DNA from: Pelomonas sp937871895 | Lineage (GTDB): Bacteria > Pseudomonadota > Gammaproteobacteria > Burkholderiales > Burkholderiaceae_C | Assembly (NCBI RefSeq): GCF_046348265.1 | Contig: NZ_JAXMEO010000005.1 | DNA length: 64,000 bases | Strand: one strand, 5' to 3' | Shown here: in pieces, positions 16,439-25,336 of the stretch | Layout of the letters: every line of letters starts with the position of its first letter | Numbering within the stretch: position 1 is the stretch's first letter | Made by a program: the position numbers and the translations under genes | The notes under the pieces: model-generated | Told to the model about the DNA's origin: nothing | The model's input: only the letters and a program-made list of their open reading frames with translations | Database searches by the model: none

Positions 16439-18703
16439 ATGACCGGATTGCTGCTCATCAGCTCCAGCCTGATCGCACTGCTGGGCTTGACGCTGCTGAT
16501 GCTGGCGCGCATCGAGCCGGGGCATCGCCACATTGGCGACTGGGGCTGGAGCCACATCTGTCTGGCCGGTGGCCTGGCGCTGGGCGTGGCCCTGGTGCCA
16601 CCCGATGTGCACTCGCTGCACTACCGCGCCCAGGCGACCGTGGCCGTAGTGCTGACGCTGGCTTCCATCGCCTTCGAGCTGTCGGGCGCGGCGCGCTATG
16701 TCGGCCGGCCGTGGCGCTGGCGCCGTGCGGCGCCGCTTTTTGCGCTGGCCCTGGTGCTGATCCTGGCGCCCGCGCTGCTGGACCCGCGCTACGGCGTGCG
16801 CGTGGCCGCTGCCATCCTGACCCTCGGGGCCTGGACGGCCGCCGCCTGGCTGTGGCGCGCGGGCGATGGCCCCGAGCGCTTCGTGGCCGCACTCTTCATC
16901 GGCTCAGGGCTCGTGCACCTGAGTGGCCCCCTGCTCGACCCGCTGGCCCGCTCGGCGATCACCCACGTGCTGGGCACCTATCTGCACAGCGTGCTGGCGA
17001 TGTCGCTGATCCTGCTGTCGGTGCGCCGCGCCCACCAGGCCACGACCACCATGCAGGGCCGGCTGCATCAGCTGTACGAGCAATCGGTGCAAGGCATGCT
17101 GGTGGTGCGTGACCAGCGCATTCTGTTTGCCAACCCGGCGGTGCGGCGCATCTTCGGCGTCGAGACGACGCCCGACGAGGTGGACCGTAGCCGCTACCTG
17201 TCGGGCGATGCGGCGGCCGCCGCCGCCGAGCGCCACCGCCAGCTGCTGGCGGGCGAGCGCGACGGTGTGGAATGGGAGGCCGACATCCGCCGCCGTGATG
17301 GCCGCGTCATTCACCTGCGCGGCCACTCCAGCGCCATTGACTGGCCCGATGGCCGCGCCGTGCTGGAGCTGATGCTGGACGACACCGAACGCCAGCAGGC
17401 CCGCCTCGCGCTGGAGCGCCAGGCCCTGCACGACGAACTCACCAACCTGCCCAACCGCCACGCCGCCATGGCGCGGCTCGACGCCCTGACCGCGCAAGGC
17501 GAGCCCTTCGCTGTCGTGTCCGCCGACCTGGACCGCTTCCAGCTCGTCAACGAAAGCCTGGGCCACGAGTTTGGCGATGCGCTCTTGCGCGCCGTGGCCG
17601 AGCGCCTGCGTGCCGCGCTGCCGCCCGAGGCCCTGCTGGCCCGGTTGGGGGAAGACCAGTTCATGGCCGTGCTGCCCGGCGTTGCCAGTGCGGCGCAGGT
17701 GGAACAGGCCAGGCAGCAATGGCGGAGCTACTTTGACGAGCCCTTTGTCGTCGCCGGGCGGCCGGTCTTCGTGCACGTCTCCTGCGGCCTGGCCTGCTAC
17801 CCCGAGCATGGGCCCGATGGCGCCGCCCTGCTCAGCGCCGCCGACGTGGCCATGCACCGCGCCAAACAGCAGGCCGGCACGACGGTGCTGGCCTATGCGC
17901 CCGAGATGATCCAGCGCGCGCGGGCGCGCCTCGACATCGAGCAAGCCCTGGGCGCCGCCATTGCGGCCGAGGAGTTCTTCCTGGAGTACCAGCCCAAGTT
18001 CGCGGCGCGCAGCCGTCAGCTGGCCGGCTTCGAGGCCCTGGTGCGCTGGCAGCGGCCGGGGGTCGGGCGCGTCAGCCCGGCCGACTTCATCCCCGCTGCC
18101 GAACTGACCGGCCAGATCGGCGCGCTCGGCGAGCTGGTGCTGCGCATCGCCCTGCGCGACATGGCCGCCTGGCAGCGCGACGGCGCGCAACTGCTGCCCG
18201 TGGCCATCAATGTCTCGCCGCTGCAGTTCCGCGACCCGCAGCTCGCCGAGGTGATCCTGCGCGAAGCGGTGGCCCATGGCATCGAGCCGCGCTGGCTGGA
18301 CGTCGAGGTCACCGAGACCGCCGCCATCGGGCACCTGGATCAGGTGCTGCCCCAGCTCGCCCAGCTGCGCGCGGCCCAGGTGGGCGTCAGCTTCGACGAC
18401 TTCGGCACCGGCCAGAGCTCGCTCACCCTGCTGCGCCGCCTGCCCATCTCCACCCTCAAGCTCGACCGCAGCATGATCGACCCGCTGCCCGAGCCCAAGG
18501 CTGGCGCCGTGGTGCGCGCGGCCTGCGTGCTGGGCCAGTCACTGGCGCTGCAGATCGTGGCCGAGGGCGTCGAAACCGAGGTCCAGGCCGCCGAGTCCGA
18601 GCGCCTGGGCTGCACGCACCTGCAGGGCTTCTTGCTCAGCCGCCCGCTGAGTGCGTCGGCCGCGCAGGCCTTGCTTACAGGGCCATCACCTCGCCCATCT
18701 TGA
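16439..18703 (+). CDS. Membrane PAS-GGDEF-EAL protein, probable cyclic-di-GMP phosphodiesterase
   Basis: This 754-residue protein has several N-terminal transmembrane helices (about 1-200), a PAS-like sensor (210-315), a GGDEF domain (330-490) and an EAL domain (500-750). The GGDEF signature is degenerate (GEDQF at 404-408), so cyclase activity is unlikely. The EAL domain keeps EALVRW (532-537), INVSPLQF, DDFGTG, LKLDRS and AEGVE. It most likely degrades cyclic-di-GMP, with the GGDEF part as a possible GTP-binding regulator. Its 3' end overlaps psd by 29 bases in the opposite direction. Confidence 0.93.
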   Translation: MTGLLLISSSLIALLGLTLLMLARIEPGHRHIGDWGWSHICLAGGLALGVALVPPDVHSLHYRAQATVAVVLTLASIAFELSGAARYVGRPWRWRRAAPLFALALVLILAPALLDPRYGVRVAAAILTLGAWTAAAWLWRAGDGPERFVAALFIGSGLVHLSGPLLDPLARSAITHVLGTYLHSVLAMSLILLSVRRAHQATTTMQGRLHQLYEQSVQGMLVVRDQRILFANPAVRRIFGVETTPDEVDRSRYLSGDAAAAAAERHRQLLAGERDGVEWEADIRRRDGRVIHLRGHSSAIDWPDGRAVLELMLDDTERQQARLALERQALHDELTNLPNRHAAMARLDALTAQGEPFAVVSADLDRFQLVNESLGHEFGDALLRAVAERLRAALPPEALLARLGEDQFMAVLPGVASAAQVEQARQQWRSYFDEPFVVAGRPVFVHVSCGLACYPEHGPDGAALLSAADVAMHRAKQQAGTTVLAYAPEMIQRARARLDIEQALGAAIAAEEFFLEYQPKFAARSRQLAGFEALVRWQRPGVGRVSPADFIPAAELTGQIGALGELVLRIALRDMAAWQRDGAQLLPVAINVSPLQFRDPQLAEVILREAVAHGIEPRWLDVEVTETAAIGHLDQVLPQLAQLRAAQVGVSFDDFGTGQSSLTLLRRLPISTLKLDRSMIDPLPEPKAGAVVRAACVLGQSLALQIVAEGVETEVQAAESERLGCTHLQGFLLSRPLSASAAQALLTGPSPRPS

Positions 18704-19511
18704 TTGCGCCGCCCGGCTCCCAGCTCGGGTTGAAGCGCAGCCCGCCCTTGGGGAAGCACATCACCACCGTCGAACCCAGCAGGAAGCGGCCCATCTCGGC
18801 GCCCTGCGCGAGGCGGATGCCCGAGGTGTCGTAGCGCCACTCGTGCACCGGGCCCTCGCGCTTGATCAGGCCATGCCAGACCGTGGACATGCTGCCCACG
18901 ATGGTGGCGCCCACCAGCACCAGCGCCCAGGGCCCGAGCGTCTCGTGCTCGAACACGCAGACCACGCGCTCGTTGCGCGCAAACAGGCCCGGCACGCCGC
19001 GCGCCGTGGTCGGGTTGACCGAGAACAGCTCGCCCGGCACATGGATCATGCGTGTCAGCCGCCCGGCGCAGGGCATGTGGATGCGGTGGTAGTCGCGCGG
19101 GCTCAGGTACAGCGTGGCAAAGAGACCGTCCTGGAACTGCGCGGCCAGGCGTGCGTCGCCGCCGAGCAGGGCAGTCGTTGAATAGCGGTGGCCCTTGGCC
19201 TGGAAGATCTGGTCGCCCGCAATCGCGCCGAACTGGCTGATCGCACCGTCCACCGGGCAGATCAGCGGGGCCTGGGCCAGCGGCCGCACGCCGGCTTTCA
19301 GCGCGCGGGTGAAAAAGTCGTTGAAGCTCTTGTAGGCCGCGATGTCGGGCTCGGCCGCCTCGTCCATGTTGACGCGGTACTTGGCCACGAAGTTGCGGAT
19401 CAACGCCGTCGTCTTGGCCCCCTCGACCTTGTTGGCCCGCCAGCCGGCGTAGCGCGTCAGGGCGTGCTTAGGGATCAGGTACTGGGGCAGGACTTTGAGG
19501 CGGTCGGACAT
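18675..19511 (-). CDS. psd: Phosphatidylserine decarboxylase proenzyme
   Basis: An enzyme of about 278 residues that makes phosphatidylethanolamine at the inner membrane. The self-cleavage motif LGST, which yields the pyruvoyl group, is near the C-terminus (FLLGSTVVM), and the conserved DYHRIHMP is present. ATG 19511 (MSDRLKVLPQY) is preferred over the one 24 bases upstream. It converges on and overlaps the end of the GGDEF/EAL gene. Confidence 0.95.
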   Translation of the reverse strand: MSDRLKVLPQYLIPKHALTRYAGWRANKVEGAKTTALIRNFVAKYRVNMDEAAEPDIAAYKSFNDFFTRALKAGVRPLAQAPLICPVDGAISQFGAIAGDQIFQAKGHRYSTTALLGGDARLAAQFQDGLFATLYLSPRDYHRIHMPCAGRLTRMIHVPGELFSVNPTTARGVPGLFARNERVVCVFEHETLGPWALVLVGATIVGSMSTVWHGLIKREGPVHEWRYDTSGIRLAQGAEMGRFLLGSTVVMCFPKGGLRFNPSWEPGGAIKMGEVMAL

Positions 19512-19630
19512 GGCGGATCGGCGCTGGAGATGCACCCACCGACGGCACGGATTTCACCAGCCGCTATCGTGTGGGCCGGCCCGTCGTGGGCCGGACATTG
19601 TCGATGCAGACCACCGCACCGCCGCCCGCC

Positions 19631-19873
19631 ATGGAACCCAGCACCCACAGCGTTGCCGATCTCTTCGCCCAGCTCGGCCTGCCCAGCCAGCCCGCCGAGA
19701 TCGATGCCTTCATCGCCGCCCACCGCCACAGCAGCCTGGGCTGCGCGCTGCATGAGTCACCCGCCTGGACGGCCGTGCAGGCCGCCTTTCTGCGCGAGGC
19801 CATCGAGGCCGACGCCGACTGGGCGTTGCCGGCGGAGTGGCTGTTCCAGGCGCTGTGCCACAAGGGCGCCTGA
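19631..19873 (+). CDS. DUF2789 family protein
   Basis: An 80-residue acidic protein with the DUF2789 pattern: HSVADLFAQLGLPS at the start and AFLREAIEADADWA near the end. Function unknown. ATG 19631 gives the family-typical N-terminus; an in-frame ATG at 19604 would add nine residues. Its stop overlaps the pirin start (TGATG), so the two genes are coupled. Confidence 0.75.
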   Translation: MEPSTHSVADLFAQLGLPSQPAEIDAFIAAHRHSSLGCALHESPAWTAVQAAFLREAIEADADWALPAEWLFQALCHKGA

Positions 19874-20778
19874 TGGGCGAGCCACGCCTGCTCAAGCCCC
19901 ATGTGACCAACCTGCCCGGCGGCCTGCAGGTGCGCCGTCTGCTGCCGGCCGCCGCTTGCCGCAGCGTCGGGCCCTTCATCTTCTTTGACCACTTCGGCCC
20001 CGTCGAATTGCCCGCCGAGCTGGACAGCGACATCGGCCCCCACCCGCACATTGGCCTCGCCACCGTCACCTATTTGTTCGAGGGCGAGCTGCTGCACCGC
20101 GACAGCCTCGGCACCGAGCAAGCCATCGCCCCCGGCGCCATCAACTGGATGAGCGCCGGCAGCGGCATCGTGCACAGTGAGCGCACGCCCGGCTCCTTGC
20201 GCGGCCAGGCGCGGCGCCTGCATGGCCTGCAGCTCTGGGCCGCCCTGCCGCCCGACGACGAGACCTCGTCCCCGAGTTTCCAGCACGCGCCGGCCGACAG
20301 CCTGCCCCAGCTGCAAGCCGCGCCCGGCGTGCACTTGCGCCTGCTGGTCGGCCAGGCTTTCGGCCTCGCCAGCCCCGTGCGCACTCGCAGCGAGACCCTC
20401 TACCTCGACCTGCGCCTCGACCCCGGCACCCGCTGGGCCCTGCCACCCCTGGCGCCTGAGCTTGCGCTTTACCCCGTTACCGAGGGTTTGCAACTCGACG
20501 GCCAGCCCCTGCCCGCGCAGCAGATGGCCGTGCTGCCCGCCGGCCAGGGCGCGGTGCTGGAAGCCGCCACCCGTGGCGCCCGCCTCGCCGTCATCGGCGG
20601 CGCGCCGCTGCAGCAACCGGTGCGGCTGTGGTGGAACTTCGCGTCCAGCCAGCCTGCACGGCTCGAAGCTGCCGCGCAGCGCTGGGCCCAGGGCTGGGTG
20701 CCTGGGGGCTTTGAGCCCATCCCGGGCGAGGAGGCCGAGCGCATTGCCGGCCCGGCGTGGAAGGCGCGCACCGCCTGA
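19873..20778 (+). CDS. Pirin family protein
   Basis: A 301-residue bicupin of the pirin family. The metal site is visible in GPHPHIGLATVTYLFEGE and GIVHSER. Bacterial pirins include quercetin dioxygenases and regulators of metabolic enzymes; the role here cannot be assigned. It is translated in overlap with the DUF2789 gene and followed closely by trhO. Confidence 0.9.
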   Translation: MGEPRLLKPHVTNLPGGLQVRRLLPAAACRSVGPFIFFDHFGPVELPAELDSDIGPHPHIGLATVTYLFEGELLHRDSLGTEQAIAPGAINWMSAGSGIVHSERTPGSLRGQARRLHGLQLWAALPPDDETSSPSFQHAPADSLPQLQAAPGVHLRLLVGQAFGLASPVRTRSETLYLDLRLDPGTRWALPPLAPELALYPVTEGLQLDGQPLPAQQMAVLPAGQGAVLEAATRGARLAVIGGAPLQQPVRLWWNFASSQPARLEAAAQRWAQGWVPGGFEPIPGEEAERIAGPAWKARTA

Positions 20779-20803
20779 GCAGCCTCCGGGACAATCTCCC
20801 GCC

Positions 20804-21607
20804 ATGCCCCCGTTCCGCCACGCCTCGTTCTACCGCTTCGTCCCCCTGCCCGACCCTGAGGCCGTGGCCGAGCAGTTGCGCACCTGGGGCCCGCAGGGTC
20901 TGACGGGCAATATCACCGTCGCGGCCGAAGGCCTGAGTGCTGCGGTGGCCGCGCCGACCGAGGTGCTCGCCGCCTTCGAGGCGGCCCTGACGAGCGGCTT
21001 TGAGGGCGCGTTCGCCGGCCTGCACTTCAAGCACAACGACTGCGCGCGCCTGCCCTTCACCCTGCTCAAGGTCCACGTCAAACCCGAGATCGTGGCCTTT
21101 GGCGTCGAGGGCGTCAGCGGCCTGCAGGATGGTCCCGACACGCATGTCTCGCCCCAGCAGTGGCGCGCGCTGCTCGACGACCCCAACACCGTCGTCATCG
21201 ACAACCGCAACAGCTTCGAGTGGAAGCTCGGCCGCTTCCGGGGCGCCATCGACCCTGGCGTCGCGCACTTCCGCGACTTCCCGGCCTACGTCGAAGCCCA
21301 CCGCGAGGCCTGGGCCGGCAAGACCGTGGCCATGTACTGCACCGGTGGCATCCGCTGCGAGAAGACGGCCGCCTGGATGCAGGCCCAAGGCCTGACGGTG
21401 GCCCAGCTCGACGGCGGCATCCTGAACTTCTTCGAGGCCATGCCCGACGCCGCCGCCGACTGGCAGGGCGAGTGCTACGTCTTCGACAAGCGCATCGCCA
21501 TCGACCCCACGCACCAGCAGCCCACAGGCACCACGCCCGAGGACGTGTTCACGGACCCGGCCGACCACTGGCGGCTCGCACGAGCGCGGCGGTTGGATCC
21601 CGCTTGA
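20804..21607 (+). CDS. trhO: tRNA uridine(34) hydroxylase, rhodanese domain
   Basis: A 267-residue cytosolic protein of the TrhO/YceA family, which hydroxylates U34 of tRNA. An N-terminal ferredoxin-like part is followed by a rhodanese domain with active-site loop CTGGIRCEKT. ATG 20804 (MPPFRHASFYRFVPL) is the family-typical start. It lies 25 bases after the pirin gene. Confidence 0.93.
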   Translation: MPPFRHASFYRFVPLPDPEAVAEQLRTWGPQGLTGNITVAAEGLSAAVAAPTEVLAAFEAALTSGFEGAFAGLHFKHNDCARLPFTLLKVHVKPEIVAFGVEGVSGLQDGPDTHVSPQQWRALLDDPNTVVIDNRNSFEWKLGRFRGAIDPGVAHFRDFPAYVEAHREAWAGKTVAMYCTGGIRCEKTAAWMQAQGLTVAQLDGGILNFFEAMPDAAADWQGECYVFDKRIAIDPTHQQPTGTTPEDVFTDPADHWRLARARRLDPA

Positions 21608-21670
21608 TTCGTCTGGCCGGGTGACCGACCAGTGACCCCCGATTGAAGGACATGAGGGCTCCCACAGCAG

Positions 21671-21696
21671 CGGGGCAAGCTGGCTATATTGCCCCG
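21671..21696 (+). promoter_or_regulatory. Palindrome containing a -10-like TATATT
   Basis: CGGGGCAA (21671-21678) and TTGCCCCG (21689-21696) form an exact eight-base inverted repeat with ten bases between. The sequence TATATT (21685-21690) runs into the right arm and could be a -10 element, though no good -35 is seen. The position, about 80 bases before the small Cys protein and the TonB-dependent receptor, suits an operator. Confidence 0.35.
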
Positions 21697-21774
21697 GCGC
21701 TGACGGCGATGCCGCAGCGCGTCCGCGCGGCAGATGCGCGCCGGCACAGGGAATGAAAATCAAGAGGTAGAACC

Positions 21775-22074
21775 ATGAAACGAGCGTTGCTGATGACCTT
21801 GCTGGCCGGCTTGCTCAGCCCCTGCGGGTCCGCGATGTCGGCCACCTGCAAGTCGAAGTGCGAAGAGGTGTTTGGCAAGGGCGATGCTCGGTGCAGTCAC
21901 ATCTGCGAAGGCATGGACGACAAGCCACGCCGCGTGAGCAAGGCAATGACCGCGAAGGACGGGGCCGAAGCGCGAGCCGCCTTTGAGGCTGGTGCCACGC
22001 AGGGCGCAGTAGCGCGCGCCGCCAAAGCGTCGGAACCGGCTGCGTCGGCCGCATCTGCGGCATCGACGAAGTGA
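21775..22074 (+). CDS. Small secreted cysteine-containing protein of unknown function
   Basis: A 99-residue protein with a signal peptide (cleavage after about AMSA, residue 23). Next comes a Cys cluster (CKSKCEEVFGKGDARCSHIC) and then a low-complexity Ala/Ser-rich tail. The four closely spaced Cys and one His suggest a disulfide-bonded or metal-binding segment. A Shine-Dalgarno (AAGAGG) precedes ATG 21775. It ends 19 bases before the TonB-dependent receptor, so a shared transcript is likely. I do not recognise a family. Confidence 0.65.
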   Translation: MKRALLMTLLAGLLSPCGSAMSATCKSKCEEVFGKGDARCSHICEGMDDKPRRVSKAMTAKDGAEARAAFEAGATQGAVARAAKASEPAASAASAASTK

Positions 22075-22093
22075 GCTGGCCCTTCAAGGGGCC

Positions 22094-24310
22094 ATGGCTG
22101 CCCAGGCCGTGGGCTTGAAGCTTCGCCTCGGTCTGGCGCTGGTGTGGGCGGCCACCTTGACGAGCGCAACCGCTTGCGCTGCGCAAGAAGTCCAACCCCA
22201 GCCACTCGACAAGGTCGAGATCACCGGTCAAGCCGCTAACGGCGAGCGTTCAGTTGTGGCAGGCAAACTCATTCTGGGACGGGGCCTGCTGGCGCGCAGC
22301 ACTGTGGCGACCGTTCGTGAGGTGCTGCTGCGTGACCCGGCGGTGTCGGTGTCGGCCAACGGGCGCATCGGTCTACTGGGGCTGCCGGGCTACACCGAGG
22401 TGCTGCTGGACGGCGAGCCACCACCGCTGGGCTTGAACCCGCTGAGCCTGCCCCCGGCGCAGGTGGAGCGCATCGAGATCATCCGTGGCACTTCGGTCGA
22501 CACCGGGCTGGGGGCCATTGCCGGCACCATCAATGTGGTGCGGCGTTCGCAGCGCCGCGCGTTGCCGCTGGATTGGTCGGCGGAGCTGGGCGCGCCGGCC
22601 TACAACCAAAGTGCCCGTGTGAGTGGACAGACGGTTTGGAAGGATGCAGACACGGGGCGCAGCCTCAGCCTCGCCGCCAACGGCCTGCGCAGCCGGACGG
22701 TGGAGCGCAGCGCGCTTCAGGAGTGGGCGGGCGAGCTAGGCGGTGCGCCGGCCTGGCGCTCGACCTCGCGCAGCCAGGGCCATCACGACAATCTCAACCT
22801 CTCGCTGCGCACTGGCTTCCAGCTTGACGAAGAAGAGACGCTTCAGCTCTCGACCGACCTGTTGAGTGCCGATGTCGGCAACAGCACGCACACCCTGGGC
22901 ATGCCGGACAGCAACCTCGGCGCGGCTCTGGTGCGGCCCAGCGAGAGCGTTTCGCGCTGGCGCTGGCGCACCTCGCCCAGCTTCAGTCAGAGCCTCGACT
23001 GGGAGCGCCCTACCGAGCAAGGCGGCGTCTGGGCACTGCGGGCGGTACTGACCCGCGACCACAGCTTGCTGGAGACCAGTGGCGTGGCCCGCTGGGGCAC
23101 CGAGCCGGAGCAGGCCTTGACCAACAAGGAGCGCAACCGGCGCACCCACGCCAGCCTGCGTCTGGTGAGGCGCGGCTGGGAGCTGGGCGACCACAAGCTG
23201 CAAACGGGCCTGGAGGCGCAGCACGAGCGCAAGCGTCAGCACCTGACGACCGCCGACGGCTTGGACGCCTCATTCATCGACCGTCTCTTCAGCCCCACGG
23301 CCACCGCGCGCAGCCAGGACCTGGGCGCCTGGCTGCAGGACGACTGGACGGTCAACGAGGATCTGAGCCTGAAGCTTGGTCTGCGCGGCGTGAACCGCCT
23401 CAACCGCCTGGACGAGGGTGCAGCGCAGTCAAAAGCCCAGTTGCGACTGCTGGCGCCCAGCCTGAGCGTCACCTGGATGCCGGGCGAGGAGGGCAACCAT
23501 GCGCTGACGCTTAGCCTTTCGCGCGGCTACAAGCTGCCACCGGCGCAGCAGTTGAACGCTCGCCCCCGGCTCGACCCCACCACGCCCTGCCAGAGCCGCG
23601 AGGCCTGCGGCGGCAGCCGGCCCCAGGCGCCCGACCGGGCCGGCAACCCGGCCTTGCAGCCCGAGCGCTCCTGGGGCCTTGACCTGACGCTGGAGTCCAA
23701 TGTGCGCGAGCACAGCGCCGTCTCCCTGGGCCTGGCGGTGCGATGGATCGATCAGCTCATCGGCGACGTGACCCGCCTGGAGTCGGTGCTGTGGTCCACC
23801 GAACAGCGCTGGGTGACGCGCCCCGTCAATCTCGGCCGTGCGCGCTCGCATGCCGTTAACGTCGGCGTTTCACTCGTGCCGCGCGACTGGTGGGCCGAGG
23901 TCCCGAAGTCGCTGGAGCTCACGGGCGCACTCAACTGGGCGGGCTCCACCGTCGCCACCGTGCCCGGGCCCTACAACCGTCTGCCCGATCAAACGCCGTT
24001 CTCTGCGCGGCTCAGCACCAAATACGTTGCGCAAGGCATGCCGCTCGAATGGCGGATTGATGGCCTGCTGCATCCCTCCAACTGGTGGCAGGACGCTGCC
24101 GGCATGCTTCGCCACGTGAGCGTGAAGCGCGCCTGGAGCCTCTCGGGCACTTGGTCCTTCAGCCTCAAGCAGCAGCTCGCGCTCAAGGCCTCCAGCCTGC
24201 CAGGCCAGACGCTGCGGACCGATTCCTACTGGCCCAGCGACGGCTTGCGCACCTTAGAGGAATCCCGCATGCGGCCTGAAATCAGCATCTTCTGGTCGTC
24301 CCGGCAGTAA
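22094..24310 (+). CDS. TonB-dependent outer-membrane receptor
   Basis: A 738-residue receptor with an N-terminal signal peptide (cleavage near ACAAQE). A plug domain (about 40-160) contains LPGYTEVLLDGEP and IEIIRGTSVDTGLGAIAGTINVV. A long beta-barrel follows and ends in an aromatic-rich strand (ISIFWSSRQ). It would import a chelated metal or organic ligand using TonB-ExbBD. The copper-type genes just downstream suggest a metal link but do not prove it. No TonB box was clear by eye. Confidence 0.88.
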   Translation: MAAQAVGLKLRLGLALVWAATLTSATACAAQEVQPQPLDKVEITGQAANGERSVVAGKLILGRGLLARSTVATVREVLLRDPAVSVSANGRIGLLGLPGYTEVLLDGEPPPLGLNPLSLPPAQVERIEIIRGTSVDTGLGAIAGTINVVRRSQRRALPLDWSAELGAPAYNQSARVSGQTVWKDADTGRSLSLAANGLRSRTVERSALQEWAGELGGAPAWRSTSRSQGHHDNLNLSLRTGFQLDEEETLQLSTDLLSADVGNSTHTLGMPDSNLGAALVRPSESVSRWRWRTSPSFSQSLDWERPTEQGGVWALRAVLTRDHSLLETSGVARWGTEPEQALTNKERNRRTHASLRLVRRGWELGDHKLQTGLEAQHERKRQHLTTADGLDASFIDRLFSPTATARSQDLGAWLQDDWTVNEDLSLKLGLRGVNRLNRLDEGAAQSKAQLRLLAPSLSVTWMPGEEGNHALTLSLSRGYKLPPAQQLNARPRLDPTTPCQSREACGGSRPQAPDRAGNPALQPERSWGLDLTLESNVREHSAVSLGLAVRWIDQLIGDVTRLESVLWSTEQRWVTRPVNLGRARSHAVNVGVSLVPRDWWAEVPKSLELTGALNWAGSTVATVPGPYNRLPDQTPFSARLSTKYVAQGMPLEWRIDGLLHPSNWWQDAAGMLRHVSVKRAWSLSGTWSFSLKQQLALKASSLPGQTLRTDSYWPSDGLRTLEESRMRPEISIFWSSRQ

Positions 24311-24370
24311 GGACCGGGGATGCGCAGTCTTGCCAAGCCTGGCGCCTCGATCCCTGCTAGGCTGCCACCC

Positions 24371-24751
24371 GTGAAGCCGACACTCCGTCTCCTGCTGCTG
24401 TGCCTGATGGCCGTGCTGCTGCCGCTGCGCAGCGCGCTGGCCACGAGCCTGCCGGGCTCGGAGACGCCGTGCCACATGGCGGCGCTGGTGTTGGCGCATG
24501 ACAGTGCGATGGACGCCGAGCCGGGTGACGCCGAGATGCAGGCACCCTGCCACCACGCCGCTGGCTCGGCCGCGCATTCGGCCTCTCACTGCGACCACTG
24601 CAGTGCCTGCACCCTGGCCACGCCGCTCTTCGGCCCGCCGCCGGCCTTGCTGACCCCCACGGCGGCCACGCCGCTGCGTTACCCGCCGCTGCTCGCGCCT
24701 GCCCCTCGCCACCTGGCCGAGGGCCTGGACCGCCCCCCTCGACGCGCCTGA
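24371..24751 (+). CDS. Exported His/Cys-rich protein, DUF2946/CopL-like
   Basis: A protein of about 126 residues with a hydrophobic leader, then a His/Met/Asp-rich part (CHMAALVLAHDSAMDAE) and the cluster HCDHCSACTL. This pattern resembles the short DUF2946-type proteins that sit beside copper resistance genes. GTG 24371 puts the signal peptide at the N-terminus; an in-frame ATG at 24320 would add 17 residues and is the alternative. A hairpin (24760-24779) follows before the cupredoxin. Confidence 0.6.
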   Translation: MKPTLRLLLLCLMAVLLPLRSALATSLPGSETPCHMAALVLAHDSAMDAEPGDAEMQAPCHHAAGSAAHSASHCDHCSACTLATPLFGPPPALLTPTAATPLRYPPLLAPAPRHLAEGLDRPPRRA

Positions 24752-24835
24752 CCCAGGCACCGCGCCGATGCTGGCGCGGCGATGTTCTGTGTCCCGCCGC
24801 GCAAGCGGCCCCGAGGCTCCTCTTCGAGGTTTTCC

Positions 24836-25336
24836 ATGATTCATCGAATCGCGCTCGCTGCCGCATTGGCAGCGCTGCTGGCTGCTGCGGTGCCCGCCCA
24901 GGCGCACGACAAGCACAGCCACGCCGCCCCCAAGAAGTACGACCCCGCCCAGGTCGTCGAGACCCCCTTCGGCCGCCAGGGCGACCCGGCCAAGGCCCGC
25001 CGCACCATTGCCATCGGCATGGGCGATGACATGCGCTACACGCCCGCCGAGATCAGCGTGAAGCAGGGCGAGACGGTGCGCCTCGTCATCCGCAACAAGG
25101 GCAAGCTGCTGCATGAGCTGGTGCTGGGCACGCCCGAGCAGCTGCGCAAGCACGCCGAAGTGATGCGCCAGCACCCCGACATGGACCATGGCGACGACCC
25201 CAGCATGGTCCACGTCAAGCCCGGCAAGCAGGGCGAGGTGGTGTGGCAGTTCACCCAGCCGGGCGAGTTCCAGTACGGCTGCCTGCTGCCCGGCCACTTC
25301 GAGGCCGGCATGGTGGGCAAGGTGATCGTGAAGTGA
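24836..25336 (+). CDS. Periplasmic cupredoxin (type 1 copper protein)
   Basis: A 166-residue exported protein with a signal peptide ending AQA and a His-rich N-terminus (HDKHSH). The cupredoxin fold shows type 1 copper ligands: a His in LLHELVLG, then Cys and His in YGCLLPGHFEAGM with a following Met. A Met/His-rich loop (MRQHPDMDHGDDPSM) could bind further metal. It resembles cupredoxins tied to copper tolerance. Its stop overlaps the GTG start of the TolC-like gene, so it heads a coupled operon. Confidence 0.88.
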   Translation: MIHRIALAAALAALLAAAVPAQAHDKHSHAAPKKYDPAQVVETPFGRQGDPAKARRTIAIGMGDDMRYTPAEISVKQGETVRLVIRNKGKLLHELVLGTPEQLRKHAEVMRQHPDMDHGDDPSMVHVKPGKQGEVVWQFTQPGEFQYGCLLPGHFEAGMVGKVIVK

